Assembly (NCBI RefSeq): GCF_026745355.1
Contig: NC_079210.1
Coordinates: forward strand, 21,691,983-21,755,982
Source of the DNA: Beta vulgaris subsp. vulgaris
Taxonomy: Eukaryota > Streptophyta > Magnoliopsida > Caryophyllales > Amaranthaceae
Direction of reading: 5' to 3'
Length of the DNA stretch: 64,000 bases
A model generated the notes under the pieces. The model was not told the origin of the DNA. It searched no databases and saw nothing but the letters and a program-made list of their open reading frames with translations. Positions within the stretch are counted from its first letter, which is position 1, and the number at the start of each line of letters is the position of its first letter. Of this stretch, positions 12,501 to 23,966 are shown piece by piece. Both the position numbers and the translations under genes were made by a program.

Positions 12501-14217
12501 ATTAGTTGTCGGGTCCTGGCATGGATATGAGGAGGAGTATTCATAGCAAACAAAATATTTTGTGATAACAATTTACTGATAAAGAGTAGATTATGTGTAA
12601 AATCAGGAATCAGCAACACATTTTGTAGTACTATTTTATCAATAAGATGAACAATACCAGTAATATATAAGCTTGGTTGTACCATCAAGTAAACCAACCT
12701 TGGTAGGTGTATATAAGGTATTATAAGAAGTATATAAACTTCTATCCCATATCATATGATCTATATATTAAGTATCAACAATCCAAGCTAATTTATCATG
12801 AATATGTGGGCACTTAATTAACATTAGAAGTAGTAATTATACTTGTAAAGTTCAGAGATGAGGTAAATTATGAATAAACTGCATTATATGCCCGTCCTTT
12901 CATTGTTTTCATCATTTCCTTGTAAACCGCTTGCATTAAAGCTGCATCAACTTGAGAATGATGTTGAGTTGAAGCATCAACGACAACAAGTTGTAAGGGA
13001 TTATCTCCAATGTATTCTCCACCAGTATCTCCAACATGAGAAGCCATTTTTTAAAGTAGAACTAGCACCAGAAGACTTATTCTTCATATTAAGAAACCAT
13101 TATAGATATACTCCAGTTAACTTGAAATACGGGTCCTTAGTATGACCATTTTTCTTAAAATAGTCAGATTTTCTACTTTTCTTATCATATTTGAACCTTT
13201 TTCAGTCTCGTCTCTCAGGTTGAGAAGGAAGATTATGTTGAATATTGCCTTGAAAACTATATTGTTTCATAGAATCAAAGGCACTACTTTTAAGAGAAGT
13301 TTCTTGCTAAATATTCAAACTATTTTGTCTTTCAACTTGCAACAACATATAATATGCTCTATTGATTTTAGGCAAGGGATCCATATTTAATATGTTTATT
13401 GACACAATATCATATCCTCTATCTAGTCCAACTAACATCTGAAATCATTTATGTTTTTAATCAGTAGCAAGAACCTTCTTTAGAATGCCAAAAGAAGAGC
13501 CAAAGCACCACAATTACAATATGGAAATTCATCTAACAATTGAATTTCATCCCAAACTCGTTTTTATTTTGAGTGATATTAAGCATAGAATAAATTCATC
13601 GTTGAATAGATAAAAGTTCTTTATGTAATTTAAATAATTCAGGTGCGTTAGATTGTACATACCTCTCAAAAAAAATTTCACATAGTTGATTTGTAGATTG
13701 TTGAAGAATGAAACCTTTAGCAATAACTTTATCCATTGAAATTAGCTACCATGATTGAATCATGTAGTCATTTATGAGCCATTTTGCAATTCTTCAAAAT
13801 CAGTTGAAGGTCTTGGAGGCTTTCCATCAATGAAAGTCAACTTGTTATTAACTCCTAAAGCTAATCTGATTCCTCGATTCCAGGTTAAAAAATTGTCTCC
13901 ATTGAGTTTATGAGCACCTAATTACTTATCAGGTTGATCACCAGATCCTAGAAAAGTACTTGTCAGTGCATCCTACATAGTTATTTTGAGGTTGAGTAAT
14001 AAAATTTTGTGAGTGTTATGTCATTTCTCGAGAACTCAAGAAATCTTTGAATTTAGTGAGTGAAATTTCACAACGAATGTGACAATCAGAAGAATCAACT
14101 TAGAAATGTTGATTTAGAAAGAAGAAATAAGAATTTCTGGAGAAAAATTATGATTTTTGTTCAATATTGAATGAAATCAATGAAGAAAATCGAAATTTCG
14201 ATCAGATTGAGCTTCTA
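9590..14217 (-). pseudogene. Copia gag-pol remnant, minus strand
   Basis: Broken polyprotein, described from its 5' side. Gag lies at about 14000-13450, with NFLTWNRGIRLALGVNNKL and FIDGKPPRPSTDF segments. Protease and pre-integrase sequence is at about 12790-12150 and includes the segment HNLLFISKLLSQN. Between 12,100 and 11,050 lie degraded integrase and linker sequences. RT starts at 11,020, with DPRWVAAIDKELEALEQIGTW and VSRGDRQVKGEDYKHMFSP, and continues through 10,343-10,113. RNase H is at 10,138-9,626, with HILRYLNGT, YCDAD, VVSKSSTKAKYRSM and FFDNKAAQHI. The copia stop-proximal motif ADVLTKPLG is legible near 9,600-9,625. Stops and frameshifts separate all pieces. Confidence 0.85.
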
Positions 14218-14229
14218 ACTCTGATACCA
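14218..14229 (-). promoter_or_regulatory. Copia primer-binding site
   Basis: The minus strand reads TGGTATCAGAGT directly after the LTR end. This is the standard copia primer-binding site, complementary to the 3' end of initiator-methionine tRNA. Confidence 0.85.
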
Positions 14230-14461
14230 TGAAAAGATGATTGATATCATCTGTGAGAGAAAAAAGAGAAAAATATCAGCAGAACTATTATTTGATCAAT
14301 GTATGAACTGAATTACAACCTAAGAAAACTATTTATGCTAAAGAGTTTACAAAGTGTAAGAAGGAATCTAAGTAACTAACACTAACAACTATAACTAACT
14401 TGTAACAAACTGGCACCTAAGTTAATTCAAAAGCTAAAGAATTAGCTTCTAAGTTACAACA
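14230..14461 (-). repeat. 5' LTR of the reverse-strand copia (232 bp)
   Basis: On the minus strand it begins TGTTGTAACTTAG at 14,461 and ends CTTTTCA next to the primer-binding site, giving TG...CA termini. A TATA-like GCATAAATAG lies at its centre (about 14,330). No second copy occurs in the window. Confidence 0.75.
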
Positions 14462-15780
14462 TCTCTGCCTTCAATTTTTTGGTTTTTCTTTCAATATTTT
14501 TTTAAACTCTCTAGCTCTTTACGGTAAATCGAAACAATTTTTCCAGGCTCTTCAGTGGGAGATGAATACTCCTCAATAGCAAACAGTACTTTGAATCTAC
14601 ACCAAACTTCATGAATGGTGGACGAAAGATCTTCTTCATAATGAATTTTTTTTTTTTAATCTCTAGGTTTATTATTTGGTTTTTGTTTTTCCTCTTTTAA
14701 AATTCTTTCATTGATGCTCATATGTTCAGTCAAACTTGGTTGAAGAATCTATTCCACTATATTATAGTTCGTCTTTTTGTGATTTTTATTTTGAATTTTA
14801 TGCTTAATTCTCCAGAAGATGTATTACACTGTTAGTGTAGTTAACTTTTTCTAGTTCTTAATTATATCATGTTGTTTTTTAAAGGATAAAGGGAGTATAT
14901 ATTGACAATTTTTTCTATTACAAGTACATTATTGAATAAAACTGGTACATTAAACCTTTTGTATTGTTTTTTTTTCTAAAAGATCTATTCTATATAAACT
15001 ATACAAGCCCAAACAAATGAGAATACAATTTTTTTGTCTAGTGTGTTTGAGGTAAGAAACCAGCAAAAACAAAGAAAATGAATAATAATTCTAGTAATAC
15101 AAATAGTAAAAGTAATAGTAATTAATTTATATGGTTAGGGAGTGGGACATTTTGGTACTTCTAATAAAAGATGGACATATGAGATCTTTGTTTGTTTAAG
15201 AGTTCTTATCCGTTAGATTAGGTGTTTAGTGACGTAGTGAATAGCTCGGTTCCACAAAGGTTCAGGTCAACTAAAGTCAAAGGATAATTTAATCATATTT
15301 ATAATTGTTAGTCATGTCGGTTTAAATATAAAGGAATAATATAAATATATAGTAAAAAATTAGCATATATAAATGATTTTGTTGATATAGACAATAATTG
15401 TATGTTAATAATTTTCTTGGGTTTATTCATTCAAATAAATTGGTTTTAAATATCGGATTGAATCAGGTTGAATTTATTTTATCTGATTCAATAGAATGCT
15501 AGTTGAATTTAGAACGGTCATAATAAAATCGGGTTGAACAGGGTATTTACTGCGTCTAATCGGATCTTGGGTTAACATCAGGTTGGGTTACGGTCAGGTT
15601 CGAGTTTGAATGCAGACTTGTGTGGTCATGTTAGAATATGATCTTTGTCGAATGTCGGTCAGGTTTGGATAATTTCAGGTCGGATTTCAGACATTTAATC
15701 TAATCTGAAAAATAACCCTCACTGATCGAACCAAATTCAAGTCGATTTGATATTGAGAACGTATTCTGTCGGACTCGTCC
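14462..15780. other. Noncoding AT-rich DNA, nothing recognised
   Basis: No gene, element end or RNA was seen. The part at 15,540-15,780 is a less AT-rich patch with repeated CAGGTT and GGTCAGGTT-type phrases, of the kind scattered through plant intergenic DNA. Confidence 0.4.
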
Positions 15781-16225
15781 GACCATAATCTTAGTCGGAC
15801 GACTTTCAGGTGGTTCCAATTTTTTTTCAGGTAGTCTTCATTTTTTTCAGGTGGTTCCAATTTTTTTTCAGGTAGTCTTCATTTTGTTTTCAGTTAGTCT
15901 TCTTTGTTTTTCAGTGGGTTTTTGTGCTTCAGTTAGACTTACTTGAGTTTCAGTTGGTCTTTATTCTTTTTCAGGTAGTCTACATTTTTCTTCAGGTAGT
16001 CTTCATTTTGTTTCAGTTAGTCCATTATTTCTTTCAGTTGGCCCATTATTTCTTTCAGTTGGTCCAACTGAAAGAAAAGAAAGTCTAACTGAAAGAAAAG
16101 AAAGTCCAACTGAAAGAAAACAAAGTCCAACTGAAAGAACACAAAGTCCAACTGAAAGAAAACAAAGTCTAACTGAAAGAAAACAAAGTCTAACTGAAAG
16201 AAAACAAAGTCTAACTGAAAAGAAC
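15781..16225. repeat. Inverted minisatellite (foldback array)
   Basis: The left arm (15,810-16,062) holds imperfect copies of a 20-24 bp unit, TTTCAGGTAGTCTTCATTTT and variants. It includes a 43-bp dimer repeated twice at the start. The right arm (16,064-16,225) holds about eight 21-bp copies of the same unit in reverse orientation (AGTCTAACTGAAAGAAAACAA and variants). The centre is a perfect 27-bp dyad at 16,050-16,076 with a single T at its midpoint. Because the right-arm unit is a multiple of three, its minus strand is open with a seven-residue FQLDFVF repeat; I do not regard that as a gene. Confidence 0.85.
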
Positions 16226-17567
16226 CTCGATCTTCCCCTTCCTCTTCACAAAGGGGATTTTCATTCTTTCTCTCTCCTATGCTTATGCGGCTCTTCCCAC
16301 CATTCACATGAAATTAACACATTAATTCTTAATTACTTGAAATCTCAAGAAAGAATTTTCCCTTGTGAAGATCTTCCCCTTCCTCAAGAATTTCTGCAGC
16401 TAGAATTGAGAGTTAACGAAGAACTTAAGTCGGCAGAGGAAGTTGACAAAAAAAAGCACAGTACCATGTAGTTGTACTCAATACTCCAATTGTTTTTGCG
16501 ATATCAAAAAGACTAAATATTTCCATTAGTTGTCTAGAATACAAATAATACATTGTTTGTAAGCTCTTCCCACCATTCACAGGAAATCTCAAGAATTTCT
16601 TTCTCTCTCCTGCGGCAAGAATTGAATGAAATACTTAAAAAAAAAAAAAAAAAGATGTTGGAGTGTTTTGTAAGCTATACGCGGGACAATATAAGAACTA
16701 TAGTGGAGGAAGCGTGGTTTTTTTCATTTGGGTCAGCCCGTCTGACAGTAAGTATTTGGTCAGACGGTCTGACCCAATACTTTCACTTTGATATTAGGTT
16801 GAACCATGAGCGAGGTCTGTTTCTGACCCTACTAATTTACAACTGACACACAAGAAGTACACTTTTAACATTTTTCCTACGGGAATTGCACTTTGTAACA
16901 TTTTTCATGGAACCATGATTTCCTTTCATTTTCTTTTTTCTTCGCAATTTTCCTGTGTGGCTGTGCAAAGTAATCCGTGTCCTTCAAACAAATTATTAAG
17001 GCATATTGAGTATTGACATGAATAGGTATTACATACAGTGATACAGAGTATTATAAAAGAGATATAAAATATAATGTCAAATGATAACAGTAATGAGTAC
17101 AAGTTAGTGGTGGATACAGGACACGTGCCGCCCTTACCGACCATGCATAAAGTCTTGGACTGTTTGACAATTTGAAACTCAACGCAGTCCCCCACTTACC
17201 TCACCGAAAGTTAGCTTCTAAAATCAGCAATCAGCAATCAGCAATCGCGTGTAAATATTTTTTTTGGTGTTAGCGAGGAGTATCCCTCCAATGATAGTTG
17301 GGCAATCTCATTCGGAGTATTAAAGTTAACTTAATAGATAGACCTCTTCTAATTTTGATTGTTCTATTCGTAAGAATTAGGAATTAAACCCCTTATCACT
17401 TATTTATATGATGAAAGCACTTGCTACTCACATCAAAAAATTTTGGTAATCGCTTGTAAATCTTCACATTAGTTAAAGTGACTTTTGAGTTTTTCTTAAT
17501 GTTTGGTTCACCTTATATTTATTAATTTAATCTAATTTGAAATTTTTTTAAAAAATTTAATCTGATA
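16226..17567. other. Noncoding DNA with a duplicated segment and a dyad
   Basis: A phrase around GCTCTTCCCACCATTCACA followed by GAAATCTCAAGAA occurs near 16,290-16,350 and again near 16,562-16,600, suggesting a local duplication. A perfect dyad GGTCAGAC-G-GTCTGACC is at 16,758-16,774, with a related GGGTCAG...GTCTGAC half-site just upstream. An A-run lies at 16,637-16,653. No coding region is supported. Confidence 0.5.
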
Positions 17568-17884
17568 CTTTCTCCGTTTCCTAAAAATCTTCACCCTTTC
17601 CGTTTGAGTGTGTTTCCAAAAAATCTTCTCTCTTTTACTTTATTCCTTATTTGAATTTTTTTTTTCCCTTTTTACCATTTCATATCCCCATCATATGGTC
17701 CACCATTAAATTATTAATTCATTTTTACTCCCCTTCTCTCTCTTACTTTAACGCTTTTTTATTTGTTTATTTATCTTATCCCCTTTCTCTCTCCTACTTT
17801 ACCCACCACACACCCCACACAAGTTGATTCTCATTGGTATCTGTAGTAACAGTAACAAGAAAGATCTTTAGGAAACGGAGGGAG
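17568..17884. mobile_element. Stowaway MITE (Tc1/mariner type), 317 bp
   Basis: The left end CTTTCTCCGTTTCCTAAA and the right end, whose reverse complement is CTCCCTCCGTTTCCTAAA, form the classic Stowaway terminal repeat. TA dinucleotides flank both ends (17,566-17,567 and 17,885-17,886), the expected target duplication. The interior is AT-rich and noncoding. Such MITEs are moved in trans by mariner-like transposases. Confidence 0.93.
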
Positions 17885-17886
17885 TA

Positions 17887-19035
17887 TGAAGTTATTGTTT
17901 TCTAAATTCATCTGATATGATATGATATGAACTTATTTTTTATAAAAAGTTATTTATAATTACTTTCTATTTCGTTACTATTATTACTCCTATCATTTTA
18001 TCTATCACAACTTTTAATTATAATAATACATTTTTTTTAAAAGAACATATAGTATATTAATATACAAATAAATATAAAAAAACGCATATTTTTTTGGTAC
18101 AAATAACATATCGTTCATGGTAAAAAAAAATCATATTGTTCATTTAAGATATGTTTATAATAAGAACTTAGTTAGTAATGCAAAGAGCATATAACGATAA
18201 TATAAAATAAACATTATATTGAAAGACCAACACAAACTCTATTAAAAGAACACTTTCTAAAAAAATATAAGATCTATCTTACTTTTATGTTGATGACATG
18301 TTCCAATTTAAATAACAACATGTTATATGTTATTTCATCAGTTTTTCTTTATAATTATAAATAAACCTATAAATTATATGTAGTCATATAATCTTGAATA
18401 AAATTGTTAAATGTTCTTCTTATATCGTTGTCATGTTCCACGTAAACTTTTAAAAGTAAGTTGAAATCTTATGTAGGGGGAATTAGAATGTGATGTCAAC
18501 ACCATTACGTTATCCCATGCTACTCATGTTTTATATAAACTAATATTACACCAAGTATAGCAGATTGTGATATGTTCAATGTCTTGCGCAACAAAGAAAT
18601 GGTTAAGGTACAACTTAAAATATCTAAGGAGGTTTGGAATTTTATAGGAAGAGGGTTACCAGATTTAAATTTAATATGAAAAAGTAATTTGTATCTTGCA
18701 CTTAGCTTATTTTTAATTACAATCCGATTAAAGTGGTTTCCATTTTATGAATATTAGCTGTCATCTTTTTATATACTTCTTATTTTTGTGCCAATCTTAT
18801 GCTATTAACACGTGACTTTTAAAGTCCTATATTTTCATAACAATAAAATAGCTTGAAATAGTAATGACAATGATATTTATAATCATAACAACGACATTAA
18901 TAATAAATATCGATATCAATAATTAATAGTACATTAACAATAATAAAATAATCATTTTGAATAAATAAACTAGGAAATAATAGTATGATTAGTAATAGTA
19001 ATAGTATAACCTAATACCAATAATAATAGAAATAT
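17887..19035. other. AT-rich intergenic DNA, nothing recognised
   Basis: Very AT-rich sequence with short mononucleotide runs. No open frame, element terminus or structured RNA was seen. Confidence 0.45.
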
Positions 19036-19041
19036 GTATTA

Positions 19042-19110
<69 letters not shown>

Positions 19111-19112
19111 TA

Positions 19113-19169
<57 letters not shown>

Positions 19170-19178
19170 GAAGAAGAA

Positions 19179-19225
<47 letters not shown>
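19036..19225. repeat. AAT/ATT compound microsatellite
   Basis: A long run of AAT units (to about 19,170) switches to ATT units (about 19,178-19,225), so the two halves can pair as a hairpin. The open frame on its minus strand, rich in isoleucine and leucine, is an artefact of the repeat. Confidence 0.95.
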
Positions 19226-19227
<2 letters not shown>

Positions 19228-19853
19228 ATAATATTAATAATAATAGTAATAATTATCATAATAGTAGTAGTAATCACTATAATAACATGAACACTAATTA
19301 TAATATTCATGATAGCATTATTAACGCTAATAGTCATAATAATCATCATACAAATAATAATGAGAATAAAGTTGTAAATATAAGTATAATTTAAACTAAT
19401 CTGAACTAATATGGCCTCATCATGATCTTGTTTGATCTGATCTAATTTGAATTGATATAGTCTCATCTGATCTGGTGTGATCTGATCTGAAATAATTAAA
19501 AATAAGGTGAACTTAACACAACCTTAATTTCTATTTGATTTATTATTTTAAAATATTAACGATTGTCGATGTAAAAGAAACAATGGTTGATTAGTAGCAT
19601 CATACACAAAGTTAGCGATATAATAGCCAAGAACGAAGATGTTGGTGTTGATCATGGAACTTTTTTTGGCGTAGTTTTTTTTGTTGATTACAAGTTTACA
19701 ACCAATTATTAATTATACAGATTTTCGCCCTAAATAATAGAAAATTTTCTTTAATTACTATTGTTTTTTGGAGTTTAATAACCATTTTCCTAGCTCAGCT
19801 ACATGTATAATTCGAACCATTACATACTAAACAATTAATAACTTCGACACGTA
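19226..19853. other. AT-rich flank of CACTA element
   Basis: No gene seen. A short stretch of repeated TGATCTGATCT phrases lies at about 19,425-19,490. The sequence runs up to the TTT target site of the next element. Confidence 0.4.
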
Positions 19854-20029
19854 TTTCACTACAAAAAAAAAATTGGCTACAGAGGCACATCATTTGGCTG
19901 ACTTGCCTCTAAATCCCTCTTTTACCATCACATAAACATGGTTGCCTCTCAATTATATGGTTTTTAGTGTCAAGTATATTCTGGTGCCTCTGAAGATACA
20001 TTTCAGAATCAGATGAATGTTGGTTGCCT

Positions 20030-20515
20030 CTATAACCATCTTTTTAGCTTCACATGAATATTGGTTGTCTCTAAATCCATATTTTTAGCATCACATGAAT
20101 TTAATTGTCTCTAAAGTCATTTTTTTTAGCATCAAGTGTAGTTAGTTGTCTCTAAAGCCATGTATTTAGCGTCACATGACTTTAGTTGTCTCTAAAGCCG
20201 TTTTTTTCAGCATCAACTGTAATCAGTTGTCTCTAAAGCCATGTATTTAACGTCACATGAATTTAGTTGTCTCTAAAGCCATTTTTTTCAGCATCAATTG
20301 TAATCAGTTGTCTCTAAAGCCATTTATTTAACGTCACATGAATTTAGTTGTCTCTAAAGCCATTTTTTTCAGCATCAACTATAATCAGTTGTCTCTAAAG
20401 CCATGTATTTAACGTCACATGAATTTAGTTGTCTCTAAAGCCATTTTTTAGCATCAAATATAGTTTATTGTCTCTAAAACCATGTATTTAGCGTCATATG
20501 TATTTAATTGTTTAA
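20030..20515. repeat. 5' subterminal tandem array of the CACTA element
   Basis: About twelve units of 40-41 bp, each ending in GTTGTCTCTAAAGCC. Two unit types alternate: one with GTATTTAACGTCACATGAAT, one with TTTTTCAGCATCAACTGTAAT. This gives a higher-order period of about 81 bp. Subterminal repeats of CACTA elements bind the TNPA-type protein; here the binding core would be the shared GTTGTCTCTAAA. It is not a CRISPR array: the spacers are themselves repeated and there is no cas gene. Confidence 0.85.
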
Positions 20516-20639
20516 ACTTTTTACATTGTTATGAGCACCCTTATTCTAATTGTCCATCCATTTACTTAATTCAAGGACCAAATTCTAGTCCATAGTCCAT
20601 TGTCTTTTCCTAAAAAGAAAAAGGAAAATAAAACAAAAA

Positions 20640-21345
20640 AAAAATGAACGTGATTCATCTTCATCCTTCCTCGTGCCTTCCTTCCTTCGTCCAGTTCTGG
20701 GCTCAAGAACCAAGAAATTCGTCTTCCTTCCTCCTTCGGCTGATTCATGGCACATCAACCACAAATAAAAAAACTTCAACACCTCCTCTTCTCTTTCGTC
20801 CAGTTCAAGCACACACACCAAGAAATTTTCGAAAGCTAAACTCTCACCATTCACCATTTCAACCGAAAATTTCCTCCTATAAATACTGATTTCTCTCATT
20901 TGATTCCTCAAGCAAAACCACTCCAAAGGTTGCTTCAATTCCCCTCTTCTCTTCCTTGAATTTTTGATTTTTATTTTGAAAATTAAAAATAAAATTTCAA
21001 TTCAACAATTTCCTCTGTTATTTCTTATCTCGCGCGGAAACCACCACTACCTCCACCTTCGAACCACCAATTCGCACCACCACCGCCAGCTTCTCCTTCC
21101 CTTCGCACCTCCGTCGTCCTTCCTTTCCTCCCCCTTCGCGGCGCCTTCTGCTGCGTCCCCTGCAGCCTTCGCGAACCACCACCACTCTCAAACCCAACCT
21201 CCTTCTTTTTCGCGGTGCATGAGCTTCGCCGGCGAACCACCAGCGCCAGCACCACCGAACTCCCTCTTCCTCTCCCCTGTTTCGGCCTCCTCTGCTTTCT
21301 CCCTCCTCTTCCTTCGTTTTCCTCTTAAATTGAGGAACTGAAATC
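20640..21345. other. Pyrimidine/GC-rich leader-like block inside CACTA
   Basis: This block is much richer in C, CT and CAC than its surroundings and looks like a plant promoter/5'-leader region. A long frame at 20,964-21,341 is proline/serine/histidine rich with no recognised domain, and I do not call it a gene. It may be leader sequence of the element's own transposase gene or a captured host promoter. The next 1.4 kb to the transposase remnant (21,346-22,741) is AT-rich with nothing else recognised. Confidence 0.4.
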
Positions 21346-22741
21346 CTCCTCCCTTTTCTTTTAATCTAATTGTGTTTTAAAGTTTTGTTTTATTTGGTTT
21401 TTATTTGGTTACTTTATAACCTTTGACTTTCCTAAATTGGTCATCTTACTAAGTTAGTATGTTTATTGCTTTAGTTTCACTTTAATCTTTTATAAACTTG
21501 ATAATGTTTTCTAATTTTCTAAAATAAAATAGGATGTAAAATAAAGTTAGTTTTTCATATTTAAAATAATTGTTTAAGTAATTTTTGTGAATACTTAAAA
21601 CGATCTCTAAAATAATTTGAAAACCGTAAACTTTGATTCATAAACTCGCTTAAAAAATTTCTTTAATTTATTTGGATTATTTAAATCGTATATTTTATAA
21701 AAACGGGGTTATTTAGGAACTAACTTAGATCTCGTTAACATTATTGTAGATGCGATTTCGTAGACGAGGAATACCAGGACGCAAAACCCTAACCCCACAT
21801 ATGATGAACTAAACCTAAATCCCACTATATGGGAACTTACTATTATTAACCATAAAACTGAAAGTAAAAAATGAAAAATAAATTAAAGAAGCGAGTTTGG
21901 GCTTACCATGGAGGAACAATCCATGGCAGCCCGAAGTTTAGGGTTTTTAGGGTTTTTTTTTGTTTGTTTTGATTTTAGAGAGAGGGGGTGTCGACTAGAG
22001 AGAGAGATGCATATAAATTAGAATGCCTTCTATGCATTTTTCTGATTTTATCTTTTGATTTGAAAGTTTCTTATTTGATCTAATGTTTTTTAAATTTGAT
22101 CTGAATTTTTCTTGTTATAATTGGTTTTTAAGTTATAATTTTTCTGATCCCTTATGATTTGATTCGAATTTTTTTTATCTGGAATAAATATTTTTGTCTG
22201 ATTTCAATTTTTCTAATCTTAACTAATTTGATCAGTTTTAATCTGATCATTTTTAAAATAAGTGCTTATATTAAAATTTCGATTTTAATAACCTTGTGTG
22301 CCACCACTTTTGTTTTTCACTTTCTTTAAACATTTTTGTTTGGACCAAGAGAAACTATGTACCAGATGTGACAAGAGGGGATGAATAGAAAAGGGCTTTA
22401 CATGGCTTCATAAGATTCTAATTAAATTAAATAAATATGATTTGAAATAGCATAATTGTCTGAAATCCAACATAACCATGTTTGTGTATAAATTATATAA
22501 TTGTATTGAACATAATAGTGGATCAGAATTATTGTTTCTACAAGCTAGCCTCCTAAGATTTTTAACAATATATGAAGAATAGGAACAATTTTTGGTTCAC
22601 TAAACAAGTAACTAAGATATGGTAATGCTTATTGTTTCATTGTATTTCTAATTTCATTTTTGAATATTTACTTAGCTATGTAGTTTTTATGATATCAGTT
22701 TGAACGCGATAAAGTAAGGCCATAAAGTAAGGCTTGGATTG

Positions 22742-23000
22742 TTGGATTTGTATGAGGAGATGCGCACCAAGAGTGATAAAACACTTGTTAGTAAAATGAC
22801 ACATGAAACTATGGTAAGTAGTATTAGTTTAACTTGTTGAAGGTTTCATGTTATCCAAATCATGTTGTGCAGCCATTTTGTAACTAAATTTGCTATTTAT
22901 TTATTTTTTGTTTTTTTGCAGATAATTTTGGTTGCTTACATGATATTGCTGACAAGCCACACGTCCATTTCGTCACGCTTAATGTGCAGTCGTAGGAAAT
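22742..23000 (+). pseudogene. Transposase (TNPA/Transposase_24-like) exon remnant
   Basis: The segment at 22,742-22,813 reads LDLYEEMRTKSDKTLVSKM, resembling the conserved (E/D)L(Y/F)xxxHTKKDGxxV block of plant CACTA-linked transposase proteins. It ends at ATG followed by GTAAGT, a good 5' splice site. A pyrimidine-rich tract and TTTTTTTGCAG at about 22,921 give the matching acceptor, so an intron at 22,814-22,921 is likely. The downstream exon (ATAATTTTGG...) has no long frame and is followed by AT-rich 3'-UTR-like DNA to about 23,340. It is a fragment of the protein that recognises the subterminal repeats. Family match is by motif shape only. Confidence 0.5.
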
Positions 23001-23348
23001 TTGAAAGAAGTGATGCTGACAGAATGAGTTGAATATATTATTACTCATGACGCAGTGATTCGTCAGCTTTTGTTTAGACTTTTGTTGTTAGGATTAAACT
23101 ACTGTTTTTGCTTCTTTTGGCTTGTTTGTCGTTTTGGATGTACATTTGGCTTGTTTTGCCTACTATTTTGGATTGTGTATAAATTTCATCATCGATTGAA
23201 TGAAATATCTTTCTTTGATTAATATATATTCCATTTCTTTGATATGTTATAAATTTCTTCTTTTTAGACCAAACAAAAAATTATGAATAAATTAGGTTGC
23301 ATATGCAAATGCCATCATGAGAGTTTCGTGCATCAAAAAACCTATTTT

Positions 23349-23850
23349 CACCAGTAGAATAATTGCTTATTTACCCATACGCAGCAATATATCACGTAAA
23401 AGAAAATGAAAAATATAAAATAACCATATTGCTGCGATTTTTGTTAAAAACCGCAGCAATATAGTTTCAACGAAAATTTTTTGAAATTTTTTTCACTTAA
23501 AATATTGCTGCGATTTTTAACAAAAACCATATCACTATATTTTTAAAAGGTATTTAAAGATCCAGGGTTCACGAGTCACGCCTCACCCTCACATCTCTCT
23601 CGCGCCTCACATCTCTCCTCTCTCCTCTCTCATGTTCTCACCCTCAACTGCTCGCCTCTCTCCGGCGCTTCTTCGTCTCTCATCCTTGTCTGCTCACCCT
23701 CAACTCCGGCGCCTTGCTCTTTTCACATGGTGGCGAAATCTTGTCTCAATATTTGCTCGTTTGTTCGTCAGTTCGTTCGTGGATTCGTTCGTCGTTCGTT
23801 CTGCAGTAGTGCAGATCACCTCAAACAGATTGCAATAAAGAACGGTGAAA
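23349..23850. mobile_element. Truncated second-family CACTA element nested inside
   Basis: The start CACCAGTAGAATAATTGCTT is a one-base variant of the CACTAGTAGAATAA terminus of the MITE at 50,130-51,618. It is followed by the same ATTGCTGCGG(T)-type subterminal repeats in both orientations. The series AGCAATATATCACGTAAAA, then AAAACCGCAGCAATAT, follows the order found at the right end of the 50,130 element read backwards. A pyrimidine-rich block of CTCTC/CGCCTC sequence follows, again paralleling that element. The matching far end was not found, so the copy is truncated or rearranged; 23,850 is only a working limit. Confidence 0.65.
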
Positions 23851-23855
23851 GTTAC

Positions 23856-23966
23856 TTTGGTAAGGATATGGGGTCCACCAATTCTATCCGGTCTTCGTGC
23901 AATAATCAATGTTTGGCCAGCATCATCCACATCAAAATATCGTGCACCAGTTACTGCCAACTTTTG
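23856..23966 (-). pseudogene. Captured 111-bp host-gene exon, unidentified
   Basis: On the minus strand, a pyrimidine-rich tract and TGTTGCAG precede a 111-bp open segment, followed by GTAACT. It thus has splice-acceptor and splice-donor dinucleotides exactly at its ends. It encodes 37 residues in phase 0 (QKLAVTGARYFDVDD, then AGQTLIIARRP, DRIGGPHILTK) with no stop. The composition is that of a normal globular protein and quite unlike the low-complexity DNA around it. I do not recognise the parent gene. Position inside a CACTA element fits the known habit of these transposons to pick up gene fragments, including exons with intron edges. Remaining frame on either side runs into intron-like or repeat sequence. 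Confidence 0.55.

Larger units (their letters stand above)
9590..14461 (-). mobile_element. Reverse-strand Ty1/copia retrotransposon, 3'-truncated
   Basis: Read on the minus strand from 14,461 down to 9,590: a short 5' LTR of 232 bp, a primer-binding site matching the initiator-methionine tRNA end, then gag, protease, integrase, RT and RNase H remnants in copia order. No 3' LTR or polypurine tract was found beyond the RNase H end. The short LTR and a gag segment of the form NFLTWNRGIRLALGVNNKL suggest the Retrofit/Ale group; that lineage is tentative. Confidence 0.82.

Noticed and set aside
16017..16307. 96-codon minus-strand frame with FQLDFVF heptads
   Set aside because: A by-product of the 21-bp minisatellite unit; no start or homology evidence.
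19011..19466. 151-codon minus-strand frame rich in isoleucine and leucine
   Set aside because: It lies over the AAT/ATT microsatellite and has no protein-like composition.
20030..20515. Regular direct repeats resembling a CRISPR array
   Set aside because: Units are contiguous or alternate with repeated text, lie inside a plant CACTA element and act as subterminal repeats.
20964..21341. 125-codon Pro/Ser/His-rich frame
   Set aside because: C/T-rich leader-like DNA; the minus strand is also open, and no domain is visible.
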